From positions 1-64,000 of the forward strand of contig CAMBTP010000001.1 of the NCBI GenBank assembly GCA_945870855.1: a DNA stretch of 64,000 nucleotides. Reading direction: 5' to 3'. The notes under the pieces are model-generated. The model saw only the letters and a program-made list of their open reading frames with translations, was not told the origin of the DNA and did no database searches. Source of the stretch: Prosthecobacter debontii. Lineage in GTDB: Bacteria > Verrucomicrobiota > Verrucomicrobiia > Verrucomicrobiales > Akkermansiaceae. Shown piece by piece: positions 34,868-43,584 of this stretch (its first letter is position 1; each line of letters begins with the position of its first letter). The translations under genes were made by a program, and so were the position numbers.

Positions 34868-35671
34868 ATGACCCTCCCGCTCAGGATTTTTTCCGACCTC
34901 CACCTCGGTCACCAAGCCTCACGAATCGATGAGGTCGAAAAACTGCGGTCGCTGTTCCGAGGGGCGGGCACAGTGATTTTCAATGGCGATACCTGGGAGG
35001 AACTCTCGCCGCCATGGCGCGAGCACTCCGCAGAAATGCTTGCCCAGCTCCGCCACCTTCTCTCAGAGGAAGGCTGCGAGATGATCTTTCTGCCGGGGAA
35101 CCACGATCCCGGCTGGGAGGGCAGTGGTTTCATGGAACTCGCGGAGGGCAGGATCGCCATTACACATGGCGATGCGCTGTTGCGGAACGGCGCACCGTGG
35201 AAACGCGAGATGCTCAAGAACCCGGAAGTGATCGACGACCTCTGGAGCCGTTTCCCGAATGCCGCCACGGAAATTGGCAGCCGCCTCGAGCTCGCCCGTG
35301 CCATCGCAAAGCGCATGGCGACGACGCATCCCACCGATGGCCGCAGCCTGTTTGCCCGCGCCCTCGATGCCGCGTTCCCGCCGCAGCGCGCGCTACACAT
35401 GATTTCCGCGTGGCTACAGCAAGGAACTCACGGAGCGCATTTCTGCGAGACCTATCTCCCTCAGGCCGAGATCCTAATCGTCGGCCATTTCCATTGCCAC
35501 GGCATCCGCAAGGCTAACGGAAAGACAGTGATTAACACCGGCTCTTTCGTCGTCCCCGGCCCCGCTGGATGGGTGGAGTGGGATGGCGCGATCCTCTCTA
35601 GCGGGCGAATTTGCGAGGCGGGAGAAACTTTCTCTATGAGGCCGAAATCAGCGGAGTGGAAATTATTTTAA
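34868..35671 (+). CDS. Calcineurin-like metallophosphoesterase
   Basis: The 267-aa protein shows the metallophosphoesterase motifs in order: FSDLHLGH at the N terminus, FNGDTWEE near residue 40, LPGNHDPGW near 78, ITHGDALL near 100 and VGHFHCHGI near 210. Such enzymes hydrolyse phosphomonoesters, phosphodiesters or UDP-diacylglucosamine (LpxH/UshA relatives). Its arrangement with a long helical insert after ITHGDAL resembles LpxH-like or UDP-2,3-diacylglucosamine hydrolases, but the substrate is not certain. It is divergent from yceD. Confidence 0.85.
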   Translation: MTLPLRIFSDLHLGHQASRIDEVEKLRSLFRGAGTVIFNGDTWEELSPPWREHSAEMLAQLRHLLSEEGCEMIFLPGNHDPGWEGSGFMELAEGRIAITHGDALLRNGAPWKREMLKNPEVIDDLWSRFPNAATEIGSRLELARAIAKRMATTHPTDGRSLFARALDAAFPPQRALHMISAWLQQGTHGAHFCETYLPQAEILIVGHFHCHGIRKANGKTVINTGSFVVPGPAGWVEWDGAILSSGRICEAGETFSMRPKSAEWKLF

Positions 35672-35689
35672 ATTTACGTAATATTTAAT

Positions 35690-35718
35690 TTGCATTATAT
35701 TTTACGTTTATTTTTATG
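35690..35718 (+). promoter_or_regulatory. Putative promoter in an AT-rich stretch
   Basis: TTGCAT at 35690-35695 is followed after 17 bp by TTTATG, within an AT-rich stretch at 35666-35720, unusual in this GC-rich window. It precedes the small gene at 35774. This is motif resemblance only. Confidence 0.35.
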
Positions 35719-35773
35719 TAACGCCGAAAATATGAGTCGCTTTTGTCACCGAGGCTGGTAGTTTGAGATTGTT

Positions 35774-36106
35774 ATGGCAACTCCCACTAAAAAGACCCGG
35801 TTTTCCCGGCGGCTCCCAGACCACGTGACCGATGAACTCTGCAACGTCCTTGCTGAAAAGAAGGTATTCGGATTCAACGATCTCTTCGAGAGAGTGTTCG
35901 AAAACTTAAAGCTGCGCAACGCGGTGAGCGGTGGCGAGGAAATGCTCCGCCTCCGTTCTTACGAGAAGCTGCAGAATCTGGTGAATCGAGGTCTTGTTGA
36001 GAAGATGGGCAAGGAGTATAAGGGCAACGCTCGGGTTCACGAAGCATCAAGCGCCTACGCAGCGGCCCAAGAAGCCGCCCAAGAAGCCGCCGCCGCCGAA
36101 GCCTGA
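35774..36106 (+). CDS. Small conserved basic protein of unknown function
   Basis: The 110-aa protein begins with a basic N terminus (MATPTKKTRFSRRLPDHV). The central part is helical, with EMLRLRSYEKLQNLVNRGLVEKMGKEYKG, which could form a winged-helix-like turn. The tail is alanine and glutamate rich (AAAQEAAQEAAAAEA), probably helical. It could be a DNA-associated protein. I do not recognise a family. It lies between an AT-rich promoter-like stretch and a strong terminator, so it is a single-gene unit, possibly highly expressed. Confidence 0.6.
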   Translation: MATPTKKTRFSRRLPDHVTDELCNVLAEKKVFGFNDLFERVFENLKLRNAVSGGEEMLRLRSYEKLQNLVNRGLVEKMGKEYKGNARVHEASSAYAAAQEAAQEAAAAEA

Positions 36107-36130
36107 TCTCCAAAAAATATTTCCTGATAA

Positions 36131-36161
36131 AACCGCGCCGCACAAACGGCGCGGTTTTTTT
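36131..36161. terminator. Strong Rho-independent terminator
   Basis: A perfect 10-bp stem AACCGCGCCG/CGGCGCGGTT with a 5-nt loop is followed by seven T residues, just upstream of nuoA. Confidence 0.92.
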
Positions 36162-36214
36162 CTACCCAAGGCACGCGGCAAGCTCTACTAAGCCCTAGGA
36201 ATCTTCCACCCGCC

Positions 36215-36589
36215 ATGCCCGAAAACTACCTCCCCGTCCTGTTCCAAGTTCTCATCGCCATCGGCTTCGCCGTGACGACTCTGACTCTGAGCGTCGTCTT
36301 TGGCCGCTCGGCACGACGCAACGCCACCAAGGACAGTGCCTACGAGTGCGGCATGATCCCTATCGGAGATGGGGCACCGCGCTTTTCCGTTAAGTTCTTC
36401 ATGGTCGCAATGTTGTTCGTGATCTTCGATATCGAAGTCGTTTTCATGTATCCATGGGCCATGCAGTTCCGCGACCTCTCCATGCACCACGGCGCTACCG
36501 CTCTGGCAAGTATGGCTGGCTTTGCAGGCATCCTCGCGATCGCTTACGTTTATGCGCTGAAAAAGGGTGCGCTGAACTGGAAGAGCTGA
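36215..36589 (+). CDS. nuoA: NADH-quinone oxidoreductase subunit A
   Basis: The 124-aa membrane subunit of complex I has three transmembrane helices. The family signature is DSAYECGMIPIGDGAPRFSVKFF, with the conserved cysteine in the first loop, and MVAMLFVIFDIEVVFMYPWA. It stands alone, about 19 kb from nuoBC, so complex I genes are dispersed. A terminator just upstream suggests its own promoter. Confidence 0.95.
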   Translation: MPENYLPVLFQVLIAIGFAVTTLTLSVVFGRSARRNATKDSAYECGMIPIGDGAPRFSVKFFMVAMLFVIFDIEVVFMYPWAMQFRDLSMHHGATALASMAGFAGILAIAYVYALKKGALNWKS

Positions 36590-36594
36590 GGCCC

Positions 36595-36709
36595 ACATTT
36601 TCCTGAAAATGTGTATCGATACTTGGAGTGCGGAGACAAGTCTCTGCTTTCCTTGAGCCGACATGTTGGCTCTGGAAAAAGCTCCGATAAATCGGAGCGC
36701 TCAAAATTA
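36595..36709. repeat. Cluster of short hairpins after nuoA
   Basis: Four hairpins lie in succession: CACATTTTCCTGAAAATGTG (36595-36614), GAGACAAGTCTC at about 36632, GAGCCGACATGTTGGCTC at about 36655, and GCTCCGATAAATCGGAGC at about 36680. They separate the convergent nuoA and gcvH genes and may terminate both. Confidence 0.7.
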
Positions 36710-36722
36710 CGATTCGCTTCTT

Positions 36723-37109
36723 CTAGCCAATCAGCTCACCGTAGGCTTGCGGGGTGAGGAGGGACGGGAGCTGCTCGGGCTTGGTGATCTTGAGCTTGAA
36801 GATCCAGCCTGCGCCGTAGGGGTCGGTGTTGACTAGAGATGGATCCGCCTCGACGGCGGGGTTCACCTCAATGACCTCGCCGGAGATGGGGGAGTAGATG
36901 TCGGAGGCGGCTTTCACGGATTCCACCACGGCGGTGGGATCACCGGAATCGACGGTTTTGCCAAGCTGCGGCAGCTCGACGTAAACAACATCCGTCAGCT
37001 CGTGCTGCGCGTGATCGGAGATGCCGACGGTGGCAGTATCGCCATCGACGCGCGCCCATTCATGGGAGGATTGAAAAAGGAGATCGGCGGGAATTTGTGT
37101 GGAGCTCAT
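36723..37109 (-). CDS. gcvH: Glycine cleavage system H protein
   Basis: The 128-aa protein carries the lipoyl group that shuttles the aminomethyl moiety between GcvP, GcvT and GcvL. The lipoylated lysine is K66 in VVESVKAASDIYSP. HEWAR at the N terminus is typical. I start at the ATG giving MSSTQIPADLLFQSSHEWAR; the longer frame has no counterpart in the family. gcvT is upstream on the same strand, separated by an inverted toxin-antitoxin pair. Confidence 0.95.
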   Translation of the reverse strand: MSSTQIPADLLFQSSHEWARVDGDTATVGISDHAQHELTDVVYVELPQLGKTVDSGDPTAVVESVKAASDIYSPISGEVIEVNPAVEADPSLVNTDPYGAGWIFKLKITKPEQLPSLLTPQAYGELIG

Positions 37110-37318
37110 ACGGGTAGATTTGTGGATGATAATCGGCGGCGAAGGAAGGGGAAATTTTCCGGAAAGTGTAATCCATGCACAGGCCATGAGTGTCAAGAAT
37201 TGGCTCCGGAGCTTGGGACTGACCGTTACTGGGAGGATATGGCTGGGATGGAGCTGCCTCGTTAAAATCATACTAAGTATTACCTTGCTCGAATTGGAAT
37301 CCCGCCTATGATACCACC

Positions 37319-37624
37319 GTGACCTTTGAGGAAGATCCAGAATTCACCGAAAAAGCCCTCAAGCTTATCGGGGACGAAGGCATTTTCGAGATCCAGATCT
37401 ATCTGATGGCGCAACCGGATGCGGGAGACGTGATCCCCGGATCGGGCGGCTGCCGAAAGCTCCGCTGGGCCGCCAAAGGCCACGGCAAACGCGGCGGCGC
37501 TCGGGTGATCTACTACTGGTTCACCGCCGACGACCGCATTCTCCTCCTCGATCTTTACGCAAAGAACGAATCCGAAAACCTCAGCGCCGCACAACTCAGA
37601 GACCTCAAACGCAAGAAGCCATGA
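37319..37624 (+). CDS. RelE/HigB-type toxin
   Basis: The 101-aa protein fits the RelE/HigB2 toxin group. FTEKALKLI leads into PDAGDVIPGSGGCRKLRWA, a loop with GxGGxRKxR typical of these ribosome-dependent RNases, and VIYYWFTADDRILLLDLYAKNE forms the core strands. It starts at GTG and overlaps the antitoxin gene by ATGA (toxin first, HigBA order). The locus lies between gcvT and gcvH in inverse orientation. Confidence 0.85.
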   Translation: MTFEEDPEFTEKALKLIGDEGIFEIQIYLMAQPDAGDVIPGSGGCRKLRWAAKGHGKRGGARVIYYWFTADDRILLLDLYAKNESENLSAAQLRDLKRKKP

Positions 37625-37992
37625 AAACGACCTCCACTCTACCCCAGCCCTCCGACCTCAAGCGGCGGAAAGATGCGCTTGTGAAAGGCGAACGAGCCCC
37701 TTCCCGCGTCTTCCGCATCGAGAAGATGGCCGACGGCACGATTTTCCGTGTCGCCGTGAACCCGGAATCCCAGCGCCGAAAAGCGGCCAAGGGATGGGAA
37801 GCGAAAAGCGAGGTCGCCAAAGTCCGCTACTCCCTAGACCTCACCCAGGAGGACTTCGCGAAGCTCCTCGGCATCGGCCTCAGCACCCTCCGCAGTTGGG
37901 AACAGCAAAAACGTGAACCCTCCGGTGCGGCGAAAATGCTCATCCACATTGCCCTCAAGCATCCCGAGGTGCTGCAAGAGGCTGTGGCTTGA
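37621..37992 (+). CDS. HigA-type helix-turn-helix antitoxin
   Basis: The 123-aa protein ends with an XRE-type helix-turn-helix: YSLDLTQEDFAKLLGIGLSTLRSWEQQKREPSGAA, residues about 70-105. It would neutralise the toxin and repress the operon. The N-terminal part is basic and binds the toxin in relatives. Both genes look intact, unlike two other loci in this window. Confidence 0.88.
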   Translation: MKTTSTLPQPSDLKRRKDALVKGERAPSRVFRIEKMADGTIFRVAVNPESQRRKAAKGWEAKSEVAKVRYSLDLTQEDFAKLLGIGLSTLRSWEQQKREPSGAAKMLIHIALKHPEVLQEAVA

Positions 37993-38074
37993 TCTCATGA
38001 GGACTTTTGGCAATGGCGAAAGTATCGCCGGAAACGCAGGGAGTTCCTGCGTGCTCTCCGCGCGGACAAGCGCT

Positions 38075-39151
38075 TCAGGATTTCTTCAGGAAGGGCTTTT
38101 TCACGGTGACGGCTTTGAAATGGCGGCCGCGGACATCGATGAGGAGCGGGGTGCCGGGTTTCGTGAAGGCGGCGGGGAGGTAGGCCATGGCGATGCCTGA
38201 GCCTAGAGTGGGCGAGAGGACGCCGCTGGAGAGCTCGCCGAGTATTTCGCCATCGGCAGAAAGGACAGGATAATGCGGGCGCGGCGGCGGGCCTTTCTCG
38301 GTGAGCTCGATGGCGGTGAGTTTTATTTCCGGGCCGTTTGTTTTCTGGGAAAGGAGGGTTTCGCGGCCGATGAAATGAGGTTTTGTCAGATCGCAGAAAA
38401 AGCTGAGGCCGGCCTCGATGGGGGAGCGCGTGGCGGAGAGGTCGTTGCCGTTGAGGGGGAAGCACATTTCCAGGCGCAGGGTGTCGCGCGCACCGAGGCC
38501 GCAGGGAGTGGCTCCGGCGGCGATGAATTTCTCGAAGGCAGCAATACCGTATTCTGCGGGGCAGAAAAACTCATAGCCGTCCTCGCCGGTGTAGCCGGTG
38601 CGACAGATGATTTCACCGTCGGCGGTTTTCGAAATCCCGTTGCGGGGCGGGAGGGTTTCGGAGGGGAAAAGCTTGGTGAAAATGGCGGCGGCGTCCGGCC
38701 CTTGGATGGCGAGGCCGGCCCAGGCGTCGGATTCATTGCGGAGGGTGACGCCGGGTGTGAGGTGCTTTTCCATCCATGCAACATCCTCGGGGATCATGGA
38801 CGCATTGATGACCAGGAGGGTTTCGGATTCGGAAAGGCGGTAGGCGATGAGGTCGTCGATCACGCCGCCGGATTCGTTGAGCATGATCGTGTATTGGCCT
38901 TGGCCGGGGGCGAGCTTGGAAAGGTTGTTGGTGAGCAGCGTGTCGAGCCACGCGACGTGATCCGCGCCGGTCACGAAGACTTGGCCCATGTGGGAAATAT
39001 CGAAGACGCCGGCCTTTTCGCGGACGGCGGCGTGCTCGGTAAGGATGGAGGAATATTGCACCGGCATCGTCCAGCCGCCGAAGGGGATCAGGCGCGCGCC
39101 GAGGGCGAGGTGGGCGGCTTCGAGGGGCGAGTGGAGGATGTTTTCAGACAC
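38075..39151 (-). CDS. gcvT: Glycine cleavage system aminomethyltransferase (T protein)
   Basis: The 358-aa enzyme transfers the methylene group from aminomethylated GcvH to tetrahydrofolate, releasing ammonia. Motifs include IPFGGWTMPVQYSS, the H/D motif FDISHMGQ, the folate aspartate region NESGGVIDDL, GYTGEDGYEFF, LGARDTLRLEM and SGVLSPTLGSGIAMAYL. I choose GTG at 39151 because the family starts shortly before the LGARLIPFGGW segment; a longer TTG-started frame would overlap the divergent gene. gcvP is not in the window. Confidence 0.93.
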   Translation of the reverse strand: MSENILHSPLEAAHLALGARLIPFGGWTMPVQYSSILTEHAAVREKAGVFDISHMGQVFVTGADHVAWLDTLLTNNLSKLAPGQGQYTIMLNESGGVIDDLIAYRLSESETLLVINASMIPEDVAWMEKHLTPGVTLRNESDAWAGLAIQGPDAAAIFTKLFPSETLPPRNGISKTADGEIICRTGYTGEDGYEFFCPAEYGIAAFEKFIAAGATPCGLGARDTLRLEMCFPLNGNDLSATRSPIEAGLSFFCDLTKPHFIGRETLLSQKTNGPEIKLTAIELTEKGPPPRPHYPVLSADGEILGELSSGVLSPTLGSGIAMAYLPAAFTKPGTPLLIDVRGRHFKAVTVKKPFLKKS

Positions 39152-39215
39152 GCGGTGACTCTCCACTTCTCGCTTGGCCTTGTCAACTGGGCTAAGGTAG
39201 TGGAGGATAAATCCG

Positions 39216-40001
39216 ATGCTGTTTCTTGACAAGTGGGAGAGGAAATTCGGGTGGCTGTCCTTCCCCGGACTGCTGAGGTATTACGCGCTGTTTCACGTGC
39301 TCGTGTATTTGCTGCAGATCGTGAATCCCGGCATCGGCGAGATCCTGGATTTCAACCGGACTAAAATTCTCGAAGGAGAGGCGTGGCGTGTGATCACCTT
39401 CCTTTTCGCGGAAAGCGGATCCGGCGGGCTTGGAGCTTTTGGAGCTCTGTTCCTTTTTTTCATGGTGATGATCGCATTCATGATGAACGACGCTCTTGAG
39501 GGCCAGTGGGGCGTGTTTCGCACCAGCATCTTTCACTACACCGCGTTCGTTGGTCTGATCGCCGCGAATTTCCTCTATCCCGTAGCGATGCCAGGCAGCG
39601 GTTTCTTCGTCTACACCTCCGCTTTTTTAGCCTTTGCCACGCTCTTCCCTAAGCATGAGTTCATGATGTTTCTCATCATCCCAGTTCAAGTGCGCTGGCT
39701 AGCAATCTTGCTAGGCGTGTTACTCGTTTTGAGGGTGGTTTCAAATCCCATTTACATAGGATTCCTTCTACTCGGATTTGCGAACTACCTCCTCTGGGCC
39801 GGCATTCCAGCACTTCGCGGGCAGGCACAGGCCGTCAAATCCGTGACCAGGAAACGGAAATTCGATAAGCACAAACTAGATGACGAAGAGTCCTTCCATC
39901 GTTGCAAGGTGTGTGGACAAACGGAGATTTCCGATCCTGAACTCGAGTTCCGCATGGCGGCGGATGGCGAGGAATATTGCGAGGATCACTTGCCGCAGTG
40001 A
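39216..40001 (+). CDS. Rhomboid-like membrane protein, probably without protease activity
   Basis: The 261-aa protein has about six transmembrane helices (residues 18-200) and a soluble C-terminal tail with a zinc-finger-like CKVCGQ and a later C-x2-H pair in YCEDHL. The topology and EGEAWRVITFLFAE resemble rhomboids or derlins, but the GxSG serine motif and the helix-6 histidine are not found (the region reads GFFVYTSAFLAF). It is therefore likely a pseudoprotease. A GGAGG about 11 nt before the ATG may be a Shine-Dalgarno. Confidence 0.6.
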   Translation: MLFLDKWERKFGWLSFPGLLRYYALFHVLVYLLQIVNPGIGEILDFNRTKILEGEAWRVITFLFAESGSGGLGAFGALFLFFMVMIAFMMNDALEGQWGVFRTSIFHYTAFVGLIAANFLYPVAMPGSGFFVYTSAFLAFATLFPKHEFMMFLIIPVQVRWLAILLGVLLVLRVVSNPIYIGFLLLGFANYLLWAGIPALRGQAQAVKSVTRKRKFDKHKLDDEESFHRCKVCGQTEISDPELEFRMAADGEEYCEDHLPQ

Positions 40002-40045
40002 AATTTTGCTTTTCCGCCGCCCCCGGATATTAAAAATAACGCCTT

Positions 40046-40732
40046 ATGTTCAAATACATTAGCATAGCTAGTCTTGCGCTCCTCGTCTTGGGAAGTTGGT
40101 ATATGTTCGATAAATCCGGCGACAAGATCAGGGATAAGGAGAAGCAGATCGAACTGCTGATGGGCTCGGGCGATCCCGAGGAGCTGACACCGAAGCTGAA
40201 ATCCGAGGTGCGCGGCGATGAGGGTGAGCGGGCATTCAGCGGAATCTTACTGGCTTTCCTCAGCGCGGGTCTGATCGGTATCGTTTTTGTGACGCAGGTG
40301 CTGCCCACCATCGCCCATAAACTCACCCACGCAGTTTACGACAGCGGCGAGGAGGTAGAGCGCGATGTGTTCCGCGACGCCCGCGTGCTAATGGCGCAAG
40401 GCCAATGGGAAGAAGCTATCGAGGCCTTCAGGTTGGCTGCTGCAATAGATCCTACGAACCGCATGCCGTATGTCGAGATTACGAAAATTCAGAAAGTCCA
40501 CCTGGAGGATCCTCTGGCGGCCATCGCCACCCTACGCGAGGCGATCGAAGGGCAGGAGTGGGAGGAAAACGATGCCGCATACCTGATGTTCCGGCTCGCA
40601 GAACTCTACGATGAGGACGCAGCAGATCGCGAGTCGGCTGTTGCGATCTTCGAGCAAGTCATGAAACAGTTTCCCGGAACACGCCATTCGGCAAACGCAC
40701 GAACCAAGCTCCACGAATGGGGCATGGCTTAG
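40046..40732 (+). CDS. Membrane-anchored TPR protein
   Basis: The 228-aa protein has two hydrophobic segments (residues 4-22 and 70-92) and a C-terminal TPR-like region: ARVLMAQGQWEEAIEAFRLAAAIDPTN, then AIATLREAIEG, and AVAIFEQVMKQFPGTRHSANAR. TPR repeats bind protein partners. No further function is evident. It is followed immediately by comEC (the ATG abuts the TAG), so the two are likely co-transcribed. Confidence 0.75.
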   Translation: MFKYISIASLALLVLGSWYMFDKSGDKIRDKEKQIELLMGSGDPEELTPKLKSEVRGDEGERAFSGILLAFLSAGLIGIVFVTQVLPTIAHKLTHAVYDSGEEVERDVFRDARVLMAQGQWEEAIEAFRLAAAIDPTNRMPYVEITKIQKVHLEDPLAAIATLREAIEGQEWEENDAAYLMFRLAELYDEDAADRESAVAIFEQVMKQFPGTRHSANARTKLHEWGMA

Positions 40733-42982
40733 ATGGCGATGACGAAAGTCATCGTGCGGCTGTGGGCGAAACGGCCACTCTTCGCTCTAGCCTCCGGGCT
40801 GGTATTGCTAATGGCACTGGATCATTTCCGACCCGGATTCCTGTGGGTTGGCGGGCTTGTTTTTGCGGCGCTGGTGGTGCGCTTCGGGGGCTGGAAAACG
40901 GGGTTCATCGGCGTTGCCCTCGCTGCCATCGTGCTGGGTGGCGGTCGGCTCCGTGATGCGCGGCAGAAGGCGGATGAGGCGCGGTTTTCGAAATTCGGTC
41001 TGGCGGAGGTGGAGGCGCGTTTGGCAGAGGATGCGATGGGTGAGGAAGGGTCATGGAGTGCGGTCGCGCGGCTACATGGCGAAAAGTATGGAGGCAGGAA
41101 AGTGCGCTGGATCGGCACCGGCGAGCTGCCGCCCGCCGGGACGGAGTTGAAGGCGAGCGGAGTTTTTCAAGGCTTAGGCCGGGAAAGAAATCCCGGCGTG
41201 CCTGATCATGCGGAGCGACTCAGGAACGAGGGTATCGTTGCCGTTTTTCATGCGAACGGGATGAGGTCGGAGCAATGGATTGGGCCGGTGAGTTCATGGG
41301 CCGCGGGCATCAAGAAAGGTTTCCGTGAAAGCATCACAGTGGGCTTGGATGAGGAAAGTCTGGCCGCGAAGGTGATCCTTGCGGTGGTGATCGGCGAGAA
41401 GGCGGAGGACTCGCTGGGGCTGGTGCGGGACTTCCGCGAGAGCGGCACGCTGCATGTATTTTCCGTCAGTGGCATGCACGTAATGATGCTGGGGAGCATG
41501 ATCTGGTTTGCGCTGAAATGGGCGGGCGTTCCCCGGCGGGCGGCAATTCCGGTGATCATCGCTACGATGTTCGGCTACTCTTGGCTCGCAGGTAACGGCC
41601 CGGCCGCCCTGCGCTCGGCGTGGATGGGCGCGGCGTTTCTCGGCGGCTTCGCGTTTCGTCGCAGGACGGATCTGCTCAACACGCTCGGCGTGGTGCTCAT
41701 CGTTTCCCTGCTGTGGGACCACCGCATCATCCGCATGCCCGGCGTGCAGCTTTCCTACGGCGTCGTCGCGGCCATCGGACTCGGGACGGCGCTGGCTCGG
41801 CGCGGTCTCACTTGGATTGCGGCGGACGAGCTTTTTCTCCCGACCAGCGAGACCGGATTCTGGCAGCGGAAATGGCTTGGCTTCCGTAGAAATCTCGCAG
41901 AATCGTTTGCAGCTTCGACGGCGGCTTCAGTGGGTTCGGCTCCGCTGACAGCTTACCACTTCGGGATGGTATCGCCGATTTCGGTGTTCGCTACTGTAGC
42001 GCTCGCGCCGCTTGTTTACGCGCTGCTCGGCCTTGCGTTGATCTCCTCGATGCTGTGCCCGATCTCAGAAAACGCCGCCGTTTTTCTGAACCGTACAAAT
42101 GCCCATTTCGCCAACGCCTGCGCGGAAACGGCGGGATTTTTCGCACGGATACCAGGCGGGTCAGGTTCTGTCGTGACTACGAAAAAAGACACGCTCATCA
42201 TCTACGATCTCGGCTACGGTGCCGCCGCGACGTGCTTCGCCTCGGGCGCGGGAAATTCCGTCTTGATCGATACTGGCGGGAAATTTTCGCTGGAAAGCCA
42301 GGTCGGCCCCTCGCTGATGCGGCTCGGCATGAGGCCGGATTCCGTAATCCTCACCCACACCGATGCCGGCCATGTCGCCTCTCCTCAGCTCCTGCAAGAA
42401 ATGTTCCCGCTGCGACAAGTCGCGAGCGGGATGACGCCCACTCAGGGATCGGTCGCGGCGGAGTGGACGGATTTCCGAGCGGAGGGCGTTCGTGTGTTCC
42501 ATCCGAGGAAGGCGGATCTGCTCGATTTTGGTGGAGGAGCCTGGGGTGAGGTTTTGCTTGCAGCGGAGGACGGTTCTCTCGGCTCGCTCGCCGACGATCA
42601 AGCGATGGTTTTCAGGCTTCATTGGAAGGGCTGGAAAATTCTTTTCACTGCAGATGCGGGACGCCCGAGCGAGCAGGCGCTTCTTGGATCAGGTTCTGAT
42701 GTATCAGCGGATGTGATCGTCGCCGGACTCCATGAGGACGACCTCAGTCTCAGCGAGCCGTTCATTTCCGCAGTCAAACCGCATACGATCATCGTGGCTA
42801 GTCCCGCAGGCTCCGCGATGGACGGCACGCGCGAGTTTCAGAAAAAATCTTGGGAGAAAAAAGGGATGCGCGTGATCGATCAAACGAAAACAGGCGGGTT
42901 GACTCTTACCTTATCCAGCGCGGGAGAGTTGGTGATTCGGGGCTACGCAGACGGCTCGGAATTCATTATCAGGCAGCGCTAG
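40733..42982 (+). CDS. comEC: ComEC/Rec2-family DNA-uptake channel protein
   Basis: The 749-aa membrane protein has the competence domain (SVSGMHVMMLGSMIWF, near residue 245) and several transmembrane helices. It ends with a metallo-beta-lactamase-like domain with VILTHTDAGHVASPQLL, where the usual HxHxDH is reduced to HTDAGH. ComEC forms the inner-membrane channel for single-stranded DNA uptake in natural transformation. The changed metal motif suggests the hydrolase part may not be active. The start ATG abuts the TPR gene stop. Confidence 0.88.
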   Translation: MAMTKVIVRLWAKRPLFALASGLVLLMALDHFRPGFLWVGGLVFAALVVRFGGWKTGFIGVALAAIVLGGGRLRDARQKADEARFSKFGLAEVEARLAEDAMGEEGSWSAVARLHGEKYGGRKVRWIGTGELPPAGTELKASGVFQGLGRERNPGVPDHAERLRNEGIVAVFHANGMRSEQWIGPVSSWAAGIKKGFRESITVGLDEESLAAKVILAVVIGEKAEDSLGLVRDFRESGTLHVFSVSGMHVMMLGSMIWFALKWAGVPRRAAIPVIIATMFGYSWLAGNGPAALRSAWMGAAFLGGFAFRRRTDLLNTLGVVLIVSLLWDHRIIRMPGVQLSYGVVAAIGLGTALARRGLTWIAADELFLPTSETGFWQRKWLGFRRNLAESFAASTAASVGSAPLTAYHFGMVSPISVFATVALAPLVYALLGLALISSMLCPISENAAVFLNRTNAHFANACAETAGFFARIPGGSGSVVTTKKDTLIIYDLGYGAAATCFASGAGNSVLIDTGGKFSLESQVGPSLMRLGMRPDSVILTHTDAGHVASPQLLQEMFPLRQVASGMTPTQGSVAAEWTDFRAEGVRVFHPRKADLLDFGGGAWGEVLLAAEDGSLGSLADDQAMVFRLHWKGWKILFTADAGRPSEQALLGSGSDVSADVIVAGLHEDDLSLSEPFISAVKPHTIIVASPAGSAMDGTREFQKKSWEKKGMRVIDQTKTGGLTLTLSSAGELVIRGYADGSEFIIRQR

Positions 42983-43568
42983 TTGCTGCCTTCGCCTTCA
43001 CTTTCTCGTCGTATATGCCGCCGATGAAAAGCAGGACTGCGGCGATGCAGATGCAGGAGTCCGCCACGTTGAAGGTGGGCCACCAGCCGTGGCTGCTCGG
43101 CACGATCTTGTCATAGAAAGGGAGTTTCACGGATATGAAATCGACGACGTATCCCTGCGACAGGCGCTCCCAGATGGTGCCATTCTTTACCTCCTCTAAA
43201 AGGAATCCCTGCACGAGGCGATCTGTTAGATTTCCGAAAATCCCGCACAGCAACAGAGCGACGGCGAATTTTGAAAGGATATGATCGAACACACCCTTTT
43301 TCCAAAACACCCAGATTAGGACTATGGCGATGATCGGCACACACAGGAATACAATCGGCGCCCACGAGGTGCCGTTGCCGAGACCGAAGGCCACGCCCTG
43401 GTTGTGGACGCGGATCCACCGCAACCAGCCATCAACGAGCCACCAAATATGGCTGCCTTCAGACCAAGGTGGCGCAAAATTCGCCACCGTCCACGCCTTC
43501 GTCACCTGATCGAGGATGTAGAGCGGGAGGGTGAGGAAGAGTAGGAGGCGTGAAAATTCAACTTTCAA
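42969..43568 (-). CDS. lspA: Lipoprotein signal peptidase
   Basis: The 199-aa inner-membrane aspartic peptidase cleaves the signal peptides of lipoproteins. Catalytic residues are visible in GNLTDRLVQGF and FNVADSCI, with the conserved N/D pairs; the first helix carries LDQVTKAW. The length is slightly above the usual 160-170 aa owing to loops. The only plausible start is TTG at 43568, which lies inside a period-7 AT-rich repeat. The gene sits 10 bp downstream of ileS, a common bacterial pairing. The window encodes five likely substrates. Confidence 0.93.
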   Translation of the reverse strand: MKVEFSRLLLFLTLPLYILDQVTKAWTVANFAPPWSEGSHIWWLVDGWLRWIRVHNQGVAFGLGNGTSWAPIVFLCVPIIAIVLIWVFWKKGVFDHILSKFAVALLLCGIFGNLTDRLVQGFLLEEVKNGTIWERLSQGYVVDFISVKLPFYDKIVPSSHGWWPTFNVADSCICIAAVLLFIGGIYDEKVKAKAATSAA

Positions 43569-43584
43569 AATTCAACTTTCAAGT
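43553..43584. repeat. Period-7 AT-rich repeat at the lspA start
   Basis: AAAATTCAACTTTCAAAATT and CAACTTTCAAG lie between ileS and lspA and contain the TTG start codon of lspA (minus strand), so the repeat encodes the first residues. Confidence 0.72.

Noticed and set aside
37110..37318. Glycine riboswitch upstream of gcvH
   Set aside because: No recognisable aptamer core or paired elements; the region is short and also holds the toxin-antitoxin promoter.
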